Assembly (NCBI GenBank): GCA_021234155.1
Contig: JAJEKV010000062.1
Coordinates: forward strand, 3,569,305 to 3,633,304
Length of the DNA: 64,000 nt
Reading direction: 5' to 3'
Source of the DNA: Isoetes taiwanensis
Taxonomy: Eukaryota; Streptophyta; Lycopodiopsida; Isoetales; Isoetaceae
Position numbers and translations under genes: made by a program. Below, one piece after another: positions 11,271 through 24,170 of this stretch. A model generated the notes under the pieces. The model had not been told where the DNA came from, did no database searches, and saw only the letters and a program-made list of their open reading frames with translations. Within the stretch, counting starts at the first letter, position 1; every line of letters starts with the position of its first letter.

Positions 11271-11574
11271 ATAGGCTATAATTTATTACGATGTCTAACT
11301 TCTATTTTGTCATTATGTTTAATGCCCAAAGCACTTTTATAAAGTTGAGCATGTCTTCTAAACATCTTAATCGTGTTAATTTATCAAACTATGTGATTAT
11401 CAAACTGGTTTACATCCAAATGTTAAGTTAGTAAACCACTTGAACCTCATGGCTAATCCAACAAGAAGCCCTTATTTATTACTGGAAATAGGCATAAGCT
11501 AAGAACTATACATGATACATTGGAGCAATTGTTAGATTAATTCACATTACAAATTTACAGAACAAAGAGCAGCT

Positions 11575-11715
11575 ATCCACCTTTCTTCTTTCCCTTCTCT
11601 TTTACCTTTTCTTGCCCTTCTCCACTTTTCTCCTTTTTATTTTCCCCTCTCTCTTTTTTCATTTTTCTATTTCCACTTTTCCTTTTTCTCCCATCTGTCC
11701 ATTTCCCTTTTTTCA
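11575..11715. repeat. Polypyrimidine tract
   Basis: This stretch is almost all C and T on the plus strand (CTTTCTTCTTTCCCTTCTCT style). A second tract lies at 11,970-12,108 and includes a 13-base C run. They are low-complexity and could form triplex DNA; no coding function is likely. Confidence 0.7.
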
Positions 11716-11719
11716 TTCT

Positions 11720-11934
11720 CCTCTTCCGTGGTAAGACCATAAACTGCCACGTCCAAGATCCTATGGTAAAATCCTATACTGCTATGCCCAAGGTCATGGG
11801 TTCAACGTCTCATTGTGGAAGTGACCATAATCATTATAAAGTTAGTGAGCACTTCACCTTTGTGGAGCGGTGGGGGTAAAGTCCCATCTGTGCGTGTGTC
11901 CTGTCAGTTTTGGCTTCTCATGGACATCAAAAAC

Positions 11935-11968
<34 letters not shown>
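11720..11968 (+). mobile_element. tRNA-derived SINE sharing the LINE tail
   Basis: The head contains a pol III box-B-like GGTCATGGGTTCAACGTCTC near 11,792, with box-A-like GTGGTAAGACC / TGGTAAAATCC words upstream. The 3' end reads TTTTGGCTTCTCATGGACATCAAAAA, which aligns with the tail of the local LINE family (TTGGTCTCCGTGGACGATAAAAA), followed by about eight CTAT/TATC repeats (11,936-11,968). SINEs usually borrow the tail of the LINE that mobilises them, so this pair fits a SINE-LINE partnership. The head boundary is approximate. Confidence 0.6.
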
Positions 11969-11970
<2 letters not shown>

Positions 11971-12108
11971 CCATGATTTTCCTTTTTTCCCTTCCTCTTC
12001 TTTCCTTTTCTCCCCCCCCCCCCCTTCATCTTTTTTTTTTCCTTTCTCCTCCCTTTCCTTTCCTCGTTTTCCCTTCCCTTTTTTGTTTTCTCCTTCGCTC
12101 TTTTAGTT

Positions 12109-12755
12109 GCCAGATTGAGCGAATCTAGGCCATCAGATTGGGTGAATCTGAGCCATTCAACGTTGTTGGTTTTTTATTGTGCAGTCTTTAGATCTATAGA
12201 GCATGGGCATTCGATCAAATGAATGAAGCAATGGTCAAGATGAAATCTTGATTGAAGGCATGCATGCACACGACAATACTTTATAATAAAAAGATTATTT
12301 GGATTACACATATTCAAATGGCCTTCACTGTCCATATTAATTTAATTGTATATGCACTTTAGCATCCATTGTTAAGCGTCAAATGTATTTGATCCCTCCT
12401 TGATCACCATGAGTCAATGTTTTGTCATCCTGCTTTAAAATATACATCCACCATCCTATAGAGAAATGTTTAACTGCTCAAGCCATTCAAATTTCAAAGC
12501 CAACCAATCAATAATAACAAGTGAAAATACTGCATCCCCCCCCCCCCCTCCCCCTTCAACTTAGTTCCCATTTCCTATTGTGCTGCCTTCCTTAGGTGGT
12601 AATAAAAAGGCGTTAGAAAATATTGAAAACAGGGAAAACAAGGTACATTTTTTTAGGGGCCCATGGTGAACAATGTTGCATTTTGTTATCACATGCATTA
12701 GTTAATAATAAAATTTTGCAACCTTATTCCAACGACAAAAGCCCTTCCTTTTTTC
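12109..12755. other. Intergenic DNA, nothing recognised
   Basis: AT-rich, with a C-homopolymer run near 12,536-12,552. No gene is visible. Confidence 0.35.
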
Positions 12756-12756
12756 C

Positions 12757-13330
12757 TTTTTTTTTTTAAGGATGATAAACTCTAATTCAATATTCCAAAA
12801 GAAGTACACATATAATTGCAGAGACAGGAATAAAATCTCAGCAGACAAAGATAATCCACTGGTTGCAGCCACCTGTCTATGCATAAAATAAGATACCCAA
12901 ATATTCTTCAAAAATCAAATGTTTTTTCTCAGGAGCAAGCTGAGAACATAGGTATGCCTTCACCAATCTGTGTTGCACCTCTTTAAGAACTTGGTCAACA
13001 CTAATTGATAAGCCTTTGAAGATTTATAACCGCCTTCTTTTCCAAACAGACCACACCAACCAGTCTGAAGCTAAGTGGAAAGCCTGTTGCTGCAAGCTGT
13101 TCCAAGTGGAAGGATAAATGGCGAGAGTACCTGCTGGCTAGTCAAGGCCACATGGAAGAGAGATAGTAACCATGACCAAACTGGCTCAACTTGGTCACAT
13201 AGAAAGAAGCAGTGCTCGAGACTCTCAACTTGCCGCTTACATAGTGGGCAGAGTTCTAAAATGCTGGGATAAAACTTATGAACCAACACATTAACTCGCA
13301 GACATGTATGAAGGAGTTGGCACTATAAGG
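12757..13330 (-). mobile_element. L1-type LINE 3' fragment with zf-RVT domain
   Basis: On the minus strand 13,289-13,071 reads FYPSILELCPLCKRQVESLE then HCFFLCDQVEPVWSWLLSLF, the zf-RVT zinc-binding motif (C-x2-C...H-x4-C). After a frame break it continues VWSVWKRR, then GLSISVDQVLKEVQHRLVKA, the usual LINE C-terminal end. An 11-base T-run at 12,757-12,767 is the poly(A) tail. It is similar in type to the element at 496-1,642 but on the other strand, and inactive. Confidence 0.75.
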
Positions 13331-13369
13331 CAGAAATTTTGAGATGAATCAATTTATTCCAGACCCAGG

Positions 13370-13660
13370 ACCACAAAACCCCTTCTTCACTTATTGCAAA
13401 TCATTTATAGAATAGAATATGGAAAGGCTTCTTATACTTCCAAACTCATAATTTTGTAGATGTCTTTCCAATCAATGTTGTAATAACACATTGTCCAAAT
13501 AAAAAGGAAAATTTGTAGCCTTATTCTAACAACAAAACCCCTTTTCCACTTATTGCAAATCATTTATAAACACAAAAGGGCTTCCTATGCTTCCGTATTA
13601 CCAAGCTTCAAACTGATAATTTTCTAGATGTCTTTCTACTCAATGTTGTAATGACCTACT
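13370..13660. repeat. Two-copy tandem repeat, about 160 bp period
   Basis: ACAAAACCCCTTCTTCACTT-ATTGCAAATCATTTATA at about 13,373 recurs at about 13,533. Each copy is followed by ATAATTTT-TAGATGTCTTTC and CAATGTTGTAATAA/GAC. The copies have diverged. No coding content. Confidence 0.65.
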
Positions 13661-14184
13661 CTTCAAGTTGTTTGCTAAAGTCTGACAATGCCAGACAACT
13701 GTTACTAGTATTATTATATTATACATAGCTTATCATGGAAGCATAATCTAGCACTATAAATTATGGTACCAAACTAATAAGAAGAAATCTCGTAATCATG
13801 CTTGTATGCTCCAATAATTTGAACTATTTTCTTCAATTCAGTTAATTCCCTTTCTAACTAGGCAATAGGTATATCAAGATTGTAGACAATTTAGAAATTC
13901 TTTATACTCATATCTTCTAAGACTAATTAATCTACTATTGATGAGGGCTCTATAAGAAAGAAGATGCCATAATAAATGTCATTCCTCACAACCGAATCCA
14001 TTAAAATCCTTGATAATTTGGATCTTGATACATTAAGATCGTTCACGGCAATCCAAACTGAACTACATTTTGGAAAAGCTCATTGGTTCAACTCTACCTT
14101 TTCCATACAAAAACTCTCTCCCACGCCTTTGGGGGGATGAATCACAACCCTTGCGACATGTAGCGAAAGCAAGAGGAAAAAGGT

Positions 14185-14278
14185 GCCATTTAGGAAGCTT
14201 GTTTAGCTTGTCAAGGGAGTAGAGAAGAAATGTGAGGATGCAAAGTATTGAAACAAGTGTTGGCAACCAAGACTCCAT
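14185..14278 (-). pseudogene. P450 N-terminal relic
   Basis: From an ATG at 14,278 the minus strand reads MESWLPTLVSILCILTFLLY then SLDKLNKLPK. This parallels the start of the P450 at 5,554 (METWLSLVSLPLVLLTILLY...), both in protein and in nucleotide words (GTAGAGAAGAA, GAAACAAGTG, CAACCAAG). The homology stops after the membrane anchor and the sequence becomes unrecognisable. A TATA-like sequence near 14,332 also parallels the other gene. This is a remnant of a second P450 gene copy, with no catalytic domain left. Confidence 0.65.
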
Positions 14279-14830
14279 AGGTGATAGATCCTCTAAATGA
14301 AGATTATGAATAGCTCTCTTTTTACAACCCACTATAAAAACATTTTTTAAACGAACCTATAAGAGAGAGGCAGTTTTGAATTGCAACCACACAACACTTA
14401 TCATCTACAATGCGAGTTTGAGACAAGTGGTCTTTGTGCGACCACATCTTAAGAATATCAAGGAAGATGGCTTTAGGTTTAAATGGACTAGTCACCAACC
14501 CATAAAACGACAATGCAATGTGAATTGTATGCTTGAGCTTTAGCAAACGTGTGAATATAGAAATTGTATATTGGTAATGGTCTATGGCATTAACACTATG
14601 TTCAGAGCTGCTCTAATCATTGTGCCAAAATGGTCATTAAAAAGGTATGCCAATTCCTTCATTAGAGAGAGAAAAAAAGGATTTTAACTAGTATCGGGGT
14701 AGCTTCATGAAGAGGGACCCAAAATACCTTTTTTTGGGTTGCCCCTAAGGGGGCAAACCCTTGTTTATGGGGTTTTTGGCATATCCTAGGTATATACTGG
14801 AATATACCTAGAATATGCTCAGTGACCGCT
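14279..14830. other. Intergenic DNA
   Basis: Apart from the putative relic promoter next to 14,278, nothing is recognised. Confidence 0.3.
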
Positions 14831-14839
14831 AAAACCCAT

Positions 14840-16400
14840 CATTATCGTAAATGCCGGTCACCTTCCTTGTGGATGGCGGATGCTCCAACCGGGTAATCGG
14901 GTGGCCGGGGCTTTACGGGTCCGATAGATGGTGGGTGCAATGATCCCACCGCATCACCGTAGAAGATCGATGTTCACCCCAAATATAAAAGGAATCCATC
15001 GCCTCGCTTGGAAGAGCATTTTTCGAACATATCTAAAATGCAAATAACACAGATCGAAAAGGGATAATTTAGAAGCAAAGTAATAATCACAAAGCCCTTG
15101 TTTCAAGCAGAACATAACTAATAATCCTTGATTCAAAGAAACCTTGTAGAGATAATGTATTCAGACATGCCTTCCTGAACAGTTGTTTTCCGCCCAAAGT
15201 TTAATCCACTTTCTCTCATCGTAAGATCAGGGCAAGTCTCTTCGTTTTTTACAGTATTCGGTGCCTATACAAAGTGGGACTCCATCGTCCATTACACGAT
15301 ATAGAAGTAATGTGCCTGGAATAGATATGTTTAACACAAATCTCGTGGATAGCTCCCAGCCATATTGGGGAAAAAAAGGGAAGATTCTCGGGGCTCAGCT
15401 ACAAAGATCATTTCCGTCCGCTTTGATTTCCGACGCCTACAGCCTACAAATGCAAATTTTTTTGACAAGGCTACCGTAAGTATGATCAAAGCTTCGTGTT
15501 AATGCTGTAGTTTTTCGCCCATAGCTAAAGATCTAAATAATAGGCGGAGTCGAGATCTTCGGGCCAAGAAGGTTAACAGATGAGTAGAAGCAGAATATAC
15601 CTTTATTTGTAAGCCGGGACTCCATCGCCTTAGGTTCAGAGCTCGGCCGCTTAACCTTGCCGGATACAAAGATTCAGATTTATAGGGAAGTCGTTCATGC
15701 ATGAAGACATGCAAAGAGCTGAACGTGCCATGCAAAGATCCAACAAATGCAGATGCATGGATGAATATCATTCGTGAGATAGCCATAGCCGTAAACTTGA
15801 ATCGCCGGAACCAACAAACGCCAAGACATGACTTTCTTTCAAAGAAATGCAAGTAATAAGGCGCCTATATTGTGTAAAATGTAAGAGTCTCATCGGGGAT
15901 ATCCATGCAACAAGAGTTCTTGAAGCGTGAATCTACCTTTTTGAGAGCTACCACTCCATCGAGATATTGCTCAAGAAGAAGCATGACAAAAGGGTTTTAT
16001 CACAATACTTTGCTTGGTAATCCCAAGACCAGGTACAAGAAATGAAAAGGTCTTTATCACTTCATATGAAAAGACTAATAGAAGAGCAAATCTACCTTCG
16101 AAGTAGCCGAACTCACGCCCATAGTCAATGATCTCGCTGGAAAATCAAGCGAGATATGGAGTCCAGATTTATAACTTAGTGTAAGGCATGCATTTACATG
16201 CAAATGGGCCTAATAGTCATGTAAGATCAAGACATGCGCTGCATGGAGGGGATGGGTAATCGAAGATGTCGCCATAGCTGGAGCTTCGCTTGATTGCACA
16301 GAGTGGGCCCGGTCGCCATGCCTATGGCGCCTTCCAGCTAAGGTATAAGAAAAATGCTTAAGGCCCGTGAATCGATCATTACCTTAGATCATTTTAATAG
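14840..16400. repeat. Degenerate modular repeat with recurring CTCCATCG words
   Basis: The word (A/C)CTCCATCG or AATCCATCG preceded by a variable GGGA/AGG stretch recurs near 14,995, 15,280, 15,618 and 15,951, with roughly 285-335 bp between copies. The surrounding text is moderately GC-rich and enriched in ATGCA. No coding frame stands out. It may be an old non-autonomous element or a diverged satellite; I cannot name it. Confidence 0.35.
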
Positions 16401-16789
16401 AACTTTTAGTTTTTTGCTAGAATCGCATCGCTAACCGGTCGTATGTTTTTCGTATGGTCGATTGTAGATAGGTGCAATCAATAACGGGCAAGACTTTATT
16501 GCACATGTGTCTACTTACCCTTTTTTCCCGCTGAAGAAGCCCTTGTCAATTGTGGTGATAACCTTTAAGGTAAGGCTTCCGCTTTGAAACAAGATTAGGT
16601 TTCCATATGAAGTGAAGTATGTTTTGAGCTTAGGGTTGCCGACGGTATTCTTTGGCAAGGTGGAGGTATGAGCCCCCAGCTGTTTTTTCCAATTTCCTTC
16701 CCTAGTGGTTACCGTGTTGTTAAAAAATCTTTCTTGCCTTGTTGGGTTAGGGATCAATTTTTACATTCAGGATTTAGGGACTTCAAGTT

Positions 16790-17140
16790 AGTGGTTTGAT
16801 CCCTCGTGAGGTATTGGGTCCCCCCTTGGTGGGGTGGTTAACCTTAATTGTAATTTTTTGTACCCTTTTGTCCATGGTGGTGGTACGAGTTCCCACCATG
16901 ACTGTTTTATCTCTTTTTTCCTTTTTCTTGTTGCCTTGCCTTGGTGGTTATGGTGCTTAGTTTAGGGGTTTGCCTCTAGGCTAGTGATCCTAGGTTCAAT
17001 CCCTTTATATATGATGATTCGCTTAGTGGAGGTGGAGGCTCTTATCTAGCCTTGTTCCTTTGTACCTATCTTGTAGCCCTCTGGGGCATGGTTAAGGGGC
17101 AAGCTCCAAGGCATGTGATCAAGGGTTCAATCCCTTCACA
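16790..17140 (+). mobile_element. Cluster of tRNA-like SINE heads
   Basis: Three perfect or near-perfect pol III B boxes occur in the same orientation: GGTTTGATCCC (16,793-16,803), AGGTTCAATCCC (16,992-17,003) and GGGTTCAATCCC (17,123-17,134). Box-A-like words lie about 40 bp upstream of the last two (GGTTATGGTGCTTAG and GCATGGTTAAGGGGCAAG). None folds into a full tRNA with anticodon and acceptor stems. They look like SINE heads or decayed tRNA-derived repeats. Confidence 0.45.
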
Positions 17141-19479
17141 TAGTCTTTGCATGTCAGAACCACTTTAGCGGAAGGAACTCGAATTTAGCCATCCATTACA
17201 TTCCTATTATGACAAAAAAGACAACTCATGATTGCCAACTTTAGAACCACCCACAAAATGTAGTTGCATTCTCAACTATGGACGTTCATACTAGGTTCAA
17301 TCTTTAAATGTTTCAGATTGACAAAAAAATGGCAATAGCAGTTGGACATCTCTACTTGCTATCTTCGAAACCTATGTTATGTACACTTAGAAAGGTAGTG
17401 TTTTGATCGATTTGTTGAAGTAGATCATCATGCCGTAGGATATATCCTGCATGTGAAGACAAACTGATAGAAACATATTTGTTCTTTTTCAGGTATCTTC
17501 AACATAGATAACTTTTTGCACCAAGTATTATATACACGAGTGCCTTTTGACCGGTCAAACAAAGAAATATTCACATGGTCTTGGCCATCGCGATAAATTT
17601 CTTGTAGATTTAAATATTGATTGAGAAAACATGACTTTACGGTTTGATTTAAACCACTTCACCCTCATTAAAATGGAGGGCAACCCTCCGTGCGTAGCAC
17701 CTTGTTCCTGATGATGGCTTGCCATTTCACACTCCATAATGGACCCAATACTAATCTGCTCTTTTTAAGAGAATATTCTTACACCTAAGTACAATAAAGT
17801 GCAACTACAATAGAGATAAAACAATATAAATATCTATTATATGCTCCTTTAGACCATCTCCATGCAGAGAGAAGGCAATAATGAAAGGTGTCAAAGTACA
17901 TTGAAGCTAGTTGACATTTTTCAAACTCAATGTACGTAATTTGTCAATGCAATGGACCCAAAGGCACACTGTAATCATGTAATAGCCAGCTCCTCAGACA
18001 ACTTATGGTGGATAATGAGGACATATCCAACTCTATGTGTTGAATTCTCCGCACCGGCAAGGTATGCAAATGGGCTATTTCAACTGCGGAAGAAAATTAG
18101 CATATGTGTGCAAACCATGCTACAAAACCATGTCTATTCATAATTGATGTGTGATTGTTCCAGAGACATATTAGCAACAATTTGGAAAAGCTAATGAAGT
18201 ATTTAGATTTCATAAGTTGAGTTCAATAGCAGCCATTGTAAGAAACTTCAAAGACGTTTCCACCTCATCTAGAAAAACAATAAGGATAGGAAATTACATC
18301 GAGGATGCTATTGCCAAGCAAAGTTCAAGGAAATGTAGTGTACCTTACATATCGGGCCTGAGCTTTTTAGACTATCTGTTGGAGTAGAATGCTCCACAAA
18401 TGGCGAAGGCCATTGTTCTGCCAGTTGGATCTTCCTCTTACCATGTTAAGCCAGTCACCACAAAAGCTTTGGCGACATAACATCATATCACACTCTACCC
18501 ACTTATAATGTAGTTCCAAACCTAACATGGGGCATATAAAAAAATCGATCCATAGATGCCATTGTTCTTTCAAGTGCAGGATACACTCTAGGAGGCCTCA
18601 AGCCATGGAAATGATAAGTTCGAGAGTAGTGTATTGAACCCAATTCCGTGTCAGGCAAAATGTAGCGCATATAGAAAGAACCTTCGATAATTGTAGAATA
18701 AGAAAGCATCAAAGATTCGGATATCTTGCCTCCCAAATAGCCGCTGATTTAAGCAATAAGTTGTAGCCCCACATATGTGGATGGAGGTATGGCAATGAAG
18801 CATTTGATTGAAATCTTTACAAATGGCAAAGTATTTTCACCTATTACATTTAGTTGAAGTGCTACTGTTCAGGCCTTCTAAACTTTTGTTAGCAAAGCAT
18901 CAACATGTTGGATGCATTTCCGTGTTGTGGCAACAAATGTCGCGTAGAAACAACCTTCAATAATTGTAGAATAATAGTTTTTACAAATTACAAATGATCT
19001 TGATTATGTTCATTTACCTCGCATTGACTTTTTATAAACAAACAATAAGAGCATTAGTTATACGAGTAGATGATGATTGGTATCAACAAACATGATGCAT
19101 TTTTATCAAACCATCGGGGCCAAACCGCTGACTTACCTAGATAGTTTGGTAGCTATAATAGGCAAAGAACTTATGATGGCTTGGATTGAACAAATCTTTG
19201 TGTCTTGATTTAGAGAGTTGCAAGATAAAACCAACCAAAGCTACATGATAATGTTGCTCCGTGACACGTAATAAAAATATTACCTTCCATCGAGCAAATG
19301 ATCCATCGAATAAAGTTTCCTTGAGACGTCAGTTCCAAACAACAATCCACAAATTTATCATCGATTCAATACAATAACCTTAATTGATGCTAAAGAAGAA
19401 ATTATACTATAAGAACGTTCAATGTTCAAGAGTCTAAATTTCTATCGCCGATTCTTAAGATTAAAGGGAGAGAAATGGA
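17141..19479. other. Intergenic DNA before the array
   Basis: AT-rich, no recognisable gene. A degenerate direct repeat (AGAAAGAACCTTCGATAATT GTAGAATAA near 18,673 and AGAAACAACCTTCAATAATT GTAGAATAA near 18,946) suggests an old duplication of about 275 bp. Confidence 0.35.
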
Positions 19480-22400
19480 GTGTTGCACTACGTCAAAGCG
19501 CGCGGAAGCATCACCGCATTGAGGTTAATCAGCACCGCCTGGCCGGTATGGCGTTGAGATGGAGTCCTCAAGCACCCCATGTGCTCGGCTAAGTAACCGG
19601 TGGTCGAGAAGAACCGCATCACAGTCTCCGGAGACCCGCGACACAAAGACGTAGGAAGATGGCCTTGCGCTCGCACTTGAACGGCAAATGCCGTGAGCTC
19701 GCTGACAGCGGCCAGACCGCAGGTTCAGCAATTGACACCATGACACGTTAGAGAGGGGAGCAAAAGTAATGCATTACGAGACCATGGTCACGGGAGCGCA
19801 AAGGTTGAGAAGCCACCACCATGGCACGGATAGCTGCATTACGCCTTCTATCTTCGTGAGTAATGACGGGAACAGCGAGCAAGCCCTACTCTGGGCGCCA
19901 ATGTTGGAGCTTTCGAAACCCGCCCTCGCTACCCGAGCACAGGTTCGGGGAGGTTGCGGGCATACATCCCAAGCGAGAGCCATGGTCTCCCCAGGGTTCA
20001 TGATCATTTGCGGCGGTCACGGTGGGAGATAGCCAAGCGGCCGGCGTTGCAGGCACTCCCAACTTCACCAGTAGGGGCGGCTGGTGCCCCCACCCGCCTG
20101 GCGGCCTCCGCAGCCGGCGGCCGGGCGAACTGCGCCCGCCTCAAGCACCACCCACGCCATCCCGGCCACCACCACCCGGCCTGGGCCCGGCCCTGCGCCC
20201 TGCCCCATGCGGGTCAGCGAGACTCCAAGGCATGACGGAGGCCTGATAAGTAGTCAGAGGCATGCGAAGAGAAGGGGAGAGTCTGCATGCCTGATATCCC
20301 GGTACACATTACCGATGCGGGGCCAGTTCACGGCGACGCCATGGGGCTGTGCCAGTTAGTGTACTTATTGTCATATTAGCGGTTCTTGGGATCGCGCGGT
20401 GCGTGATACCATATTATGAGAACCAAGATGTTGAGAGGACATCCACGATAGGGCCGGGACACCCCGCACTTGCGCCACCGCGATGGAGCCGCCTTATTGA
20501 GGAGCTTGTCGGTGTTACATCCTGGGGGTTCTGCAGTTGGTTCAGGCCGGGGATGCACATTTTAGCCGGGCCTACCTTTCTGCTTTGGAATAGCAGCTAA
20601 GCGTATTTGAGCATTATTACATACGCTGCTTCTGGCCCACCTTCTCACGCTCTACGCTGCCTCATGACCCGCCCCTCCCGGTACATACTACCTCCGCTCC
20701 CTTCGCTCCCTTCGTGCCAGCCGGGTCTCCCACTGGCGACTCGTTTGGCATCACTTGCAGTGGCGGCAAATGGGATTGTGCCCCTTCAGAAGTGGTCTCA
20801 TGGGGTAATGAGAGCTTCCCTTGGCGAAGGGCGGTCAACTCAGGTGGCCAGTATGGATCTCTGTCTTTCGCTGGAACATGGTGGCATCTTTCGGGCACAT
20901 GCTACGTCTGTAGGGTTACCAACATTTCGTCTTTGATAAATGCGAGGGACAAGGGTGTCATGGTGGGGTTGCTTGTTACCACTCAACAATTTTGGCACAT
21001 TCGGTTACCCTCCCGAGGATAGCGACGACACAACCGGTACTTGTGGGTTAGCGGTGCATAATGCAGGTGGCAACCCTCTTTTCTCGCGCAGTCATATTTC
21101 CCTCACGCAGAGCACCTTCTATCGTTGCCACTCCGAGCGGATAGGATGGACCCTTTATGTCGATCTATGATGACATACAGCAAAGCCTGGTTAAGGTAGG
21201 GTCGTCCTTCTTGGGGATTTCAATGCAGACGGGGAGTAAAGCAGCCCATGAGACTTGACCCCTCGCCGACGACATGTCTGCCATTTCAGCCACGCCCCGC
21301 AGAGGCAACCGCCAATGCAGGATCGGATGAGCTGACCAGGTCACTTCGGGCTTTGTGACAGTTGCTCGCTATGTGGTATTTTTTGACTTGATAATTTGTA
21401 ATGGCCTGTCACGGTGGCCCGCCGGGTGCACATGCGTGCAGGCGGACAATGGGGAGGGTCTGGTGTGGTCGACTATGTGCTTTAGTCAATGCTAGCGATA
21501 TGCATCTCGTCCAGTCGTTTCTAGGTGGGCACCGACGGTCCGGATAGGAGATCGAATCACCTCCCACTTTATTTGGACATGGTTTGGCATGCCGCCAAAC
21601 CCCCACTATGCCTACCGCCATCCTCGGGTTGCGACTCAGATTATGGCGGTGCAGGACTACAAAGATGCTCATGGACGCCACGCCCGGCATTTTATGGACC
21701 CCTCACACTAGAGCAAAGCAGGCGGTAAGTGACCCGGTGGCTGCGGGATGCAGCTGACGGGTGTTTTGCAGCCAACCCCCTCTCCGCCGTGGAGGTGGAA
21801 CATTTCAGTGAATCGATGGTTTGATGTCGAGTGTAAAGAATCGCCAAAGCGCCGGCTGGTCACATTCTAGATTTAGGTACGCTTGCGAGCCCACCACCTG
21901 GTGCAGCATGCTCGCCGAAAGGAGACAAAGGCGCATTCCTTGCCGGGCATCGGGGAGGTGTTCTACCGGCGGACACTCATATCGAACCTTTGGCTAGTGC
22001 TTGAGCCGACCGACCTACAAGGGACATCACACCGGGCAAAGGAGAATAGTACTGCGGCGCTCTATGACCCACCAGGACGCCAGACGCCCATACCCCCACG
22101 GGATGACCCCCATTGGTTTCGCAGAGGAGGATGTTGTGGGAGGGCCCGCAAAGGGCTGGCTAATGGGAAGGCAATGCGACCCTCGATGGTATCACCCGGG
22201 CCAGAGTTACTTTCAAATGGGCGGTGGCAACTTCAGTCTTAGATCCCTCACTACCGCTCAACAGAAAGCATTGCAGAAGGTTTCCTAGCCAATGGACCTC
22301 ACGGGGTTGTTCCTATTCCTGGCGGGTATGACCCACTGTCCGGCCAATTACCGGACGATCATGGTCAGTTGATGATTTGACAAACTCATATCGGGCATTC

Positions 22401-24170
22401 TCGAAAGCAGCCAGTTGATCCGGCCGTGGCGGAGGCGGAGATGTGCGAAGCCCTCACACAGCGGGCTTTAGACCCCCACTCAGCGATTGACCATATCTTT
22501 ACACCTGCGGCACCGAATAAGAAGGCGGAGTATTGTTGCTTCGTGGACTTCGAAGGCTTTTGATCTGATCCCGGTAAAAGCTATGGGCTAGGCGGGCGTC
22601 AACCTGGGGCCGCTGCAATGCGTAATGCCATATATAGGTTGTATGAGAGTTGTTGTTTTGGCAGGGGATGCGTACCGACGGACCAAGCATTCACCCGGAG
22701 GTATCGTGGTCCCGGCTGTGGTTGCCCCTCTCACCAACACTTTTTAGCTCTACATTGATCGCTTAAGAGCCTTGGCTTCTTGAAAGCATGGGGATGGCAT
22801 CGGCTTTTTGCACTGTGTCATCCGGCCAGCTCATCTATCGCGGTTGACCTTGACCGCCCACACCACGGAAGTTATGCGATCTCATCTCGGATGCCCTAGA
22901 CATATTCTCCCTTGCTCTGAGACATTCTTGGCGTGGACGGCCAAGACCGTGGTGGTTCTCATATCCTCTTCACGCCACCCGCCTCCCGCACTCACATATC
23001 GGGGGCTGCTGTGCGGAGGTCACACCACCTACAATGCCACCCTAGGGGTGGGGAGTTCCTCTCTCGCTCGTTGCGGAGGCATCCATCGCTTCGCGAGGTG
23101 ACAGCCAGTGGAAGCGCTTCTGCATGCGAGAACAACGATCCTGAGGCGAGCGCTCTATATGATGATTGGGGCCGCCGGTCACATCTGTTTGGTGGCGGTG
23201 AGCGTCATACGTATGTAAGGGTCGAGTTTAGGGCTGGTGTCTCTTTAAGCGGTATGGGGTAAGCAGCAGGTCTGCAGAGAGCATTTTAGCGCGAACGCAG
23301 GGTGGAAACCTTTAGTCCCCGGATTACTGCTTTGCGAGGCCCGGATTCTTGCCGCCGACGGGTAGCCCGCCAATGAACACATAAGTCTATTTTCATAAAG
23401 TGGTTAATATGGGTGATGCTCGGCTCCACACTTTTTGAAACTTCTGGCTGGCCGAAGCAATGGGCCCTTGGCTGAGGAGGGAGCTTTGTTGGAGGGTAGA
23501 GAATCCGATGGTTCCTGAGGATGGAGCGTCGCGAGAACCGTCGCGGTGGACCGCAGTACGTTAATGACGATCAAAAACGGGCGCACTCATTGACCGACAC
23601 CAAGCGAATCAAAACGACCCATTACAAGGAGCATGACCCGCATGGCGGGGGAGCTACCCGGATTTCGGTGCTCACAAGCGGACTCATTGGGTGCCATTGA
23701 GATGAATCTCACAAGAGCGGGCCCATGGATTGGGGTCAGGGATCCGCTCTGTCGGTGCTATCAAATGGAGTGCCATTGAGGGATGAATCTCCTACATTTG
23801 CCCGATGGACACACGGTCAGGGATGTCACGTCCCTAAAAGGGTCGTGCATATCGATGGACACCACCGTCGGAGGTACCGATCATTCATGAAAGCTTCACC
23901 TTTTGCCCTCACCTGCCGCCTTCGTCCGATCAGTACTACTGGGCGCGTGCATGAGTGTATATATTTGTGTGTTTTTGCATTTTGTATATTGGAACAATTT
24001 ATCGATAGGCCGTTGTCGCCACGGTTTTTCTCTCGAAAACCTTTCAAGTGGGTTTTTATCCCGTAGTAATCCGCTTGTCGCTGGGGCTTTGGTATTGGGT
24101 CCCATACCCATTGGTCCTCGTGAGACGATAAAAATACCTTTCCTTGCTTCCTTCCTACTTACCATTATGT
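19480..24170 (+). mobile_element. LINE copy 1 (array), many frame breaks
   Basis: This copy retains landmarks of a non-LTR retrotransposon: a proline/alanine-rich ORF1-like part (about 19,650-20,250); an endonuclease remnant with GTCCTTCTTGGGGATTTCAA (VLLGDFN) near 21,206; an RT segment with TATTGTTGCTTCGTGGACTT (YCCFVDF-KAFD) near 22,535; GCTCATCTATCGCGG-TTGACC, a damaged YADD region, near 22,830; and the terminal tail near 24,090-24,140, followed by CCTTCCTTGCTTCCTTCC. It has an extra 5' stretch (19,480-19,620) that I do not see in copies 2 and 3. Not coding-competent as written. Confidence 0.75.

Noticed and set aside
11870-12128. Two serine/phenylalanine/proline-rich ORFs
   Set aside because: They are translations of the (CTAT)n microsatellite and the polypyrimidine tract.
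14840-16400. CRISPR-like or satellite array
   Set aside because: The recurring word is only 8-10 bases, spacing is irregular (about 285-335 bp), and the flanks do not align well.
20022-20359. Proline/arginine-rich protein genes
   Set aside because: All frames are open there because of high GC. The region is the LINE ORF1 area and the frames are not shared with units 2 and 3.
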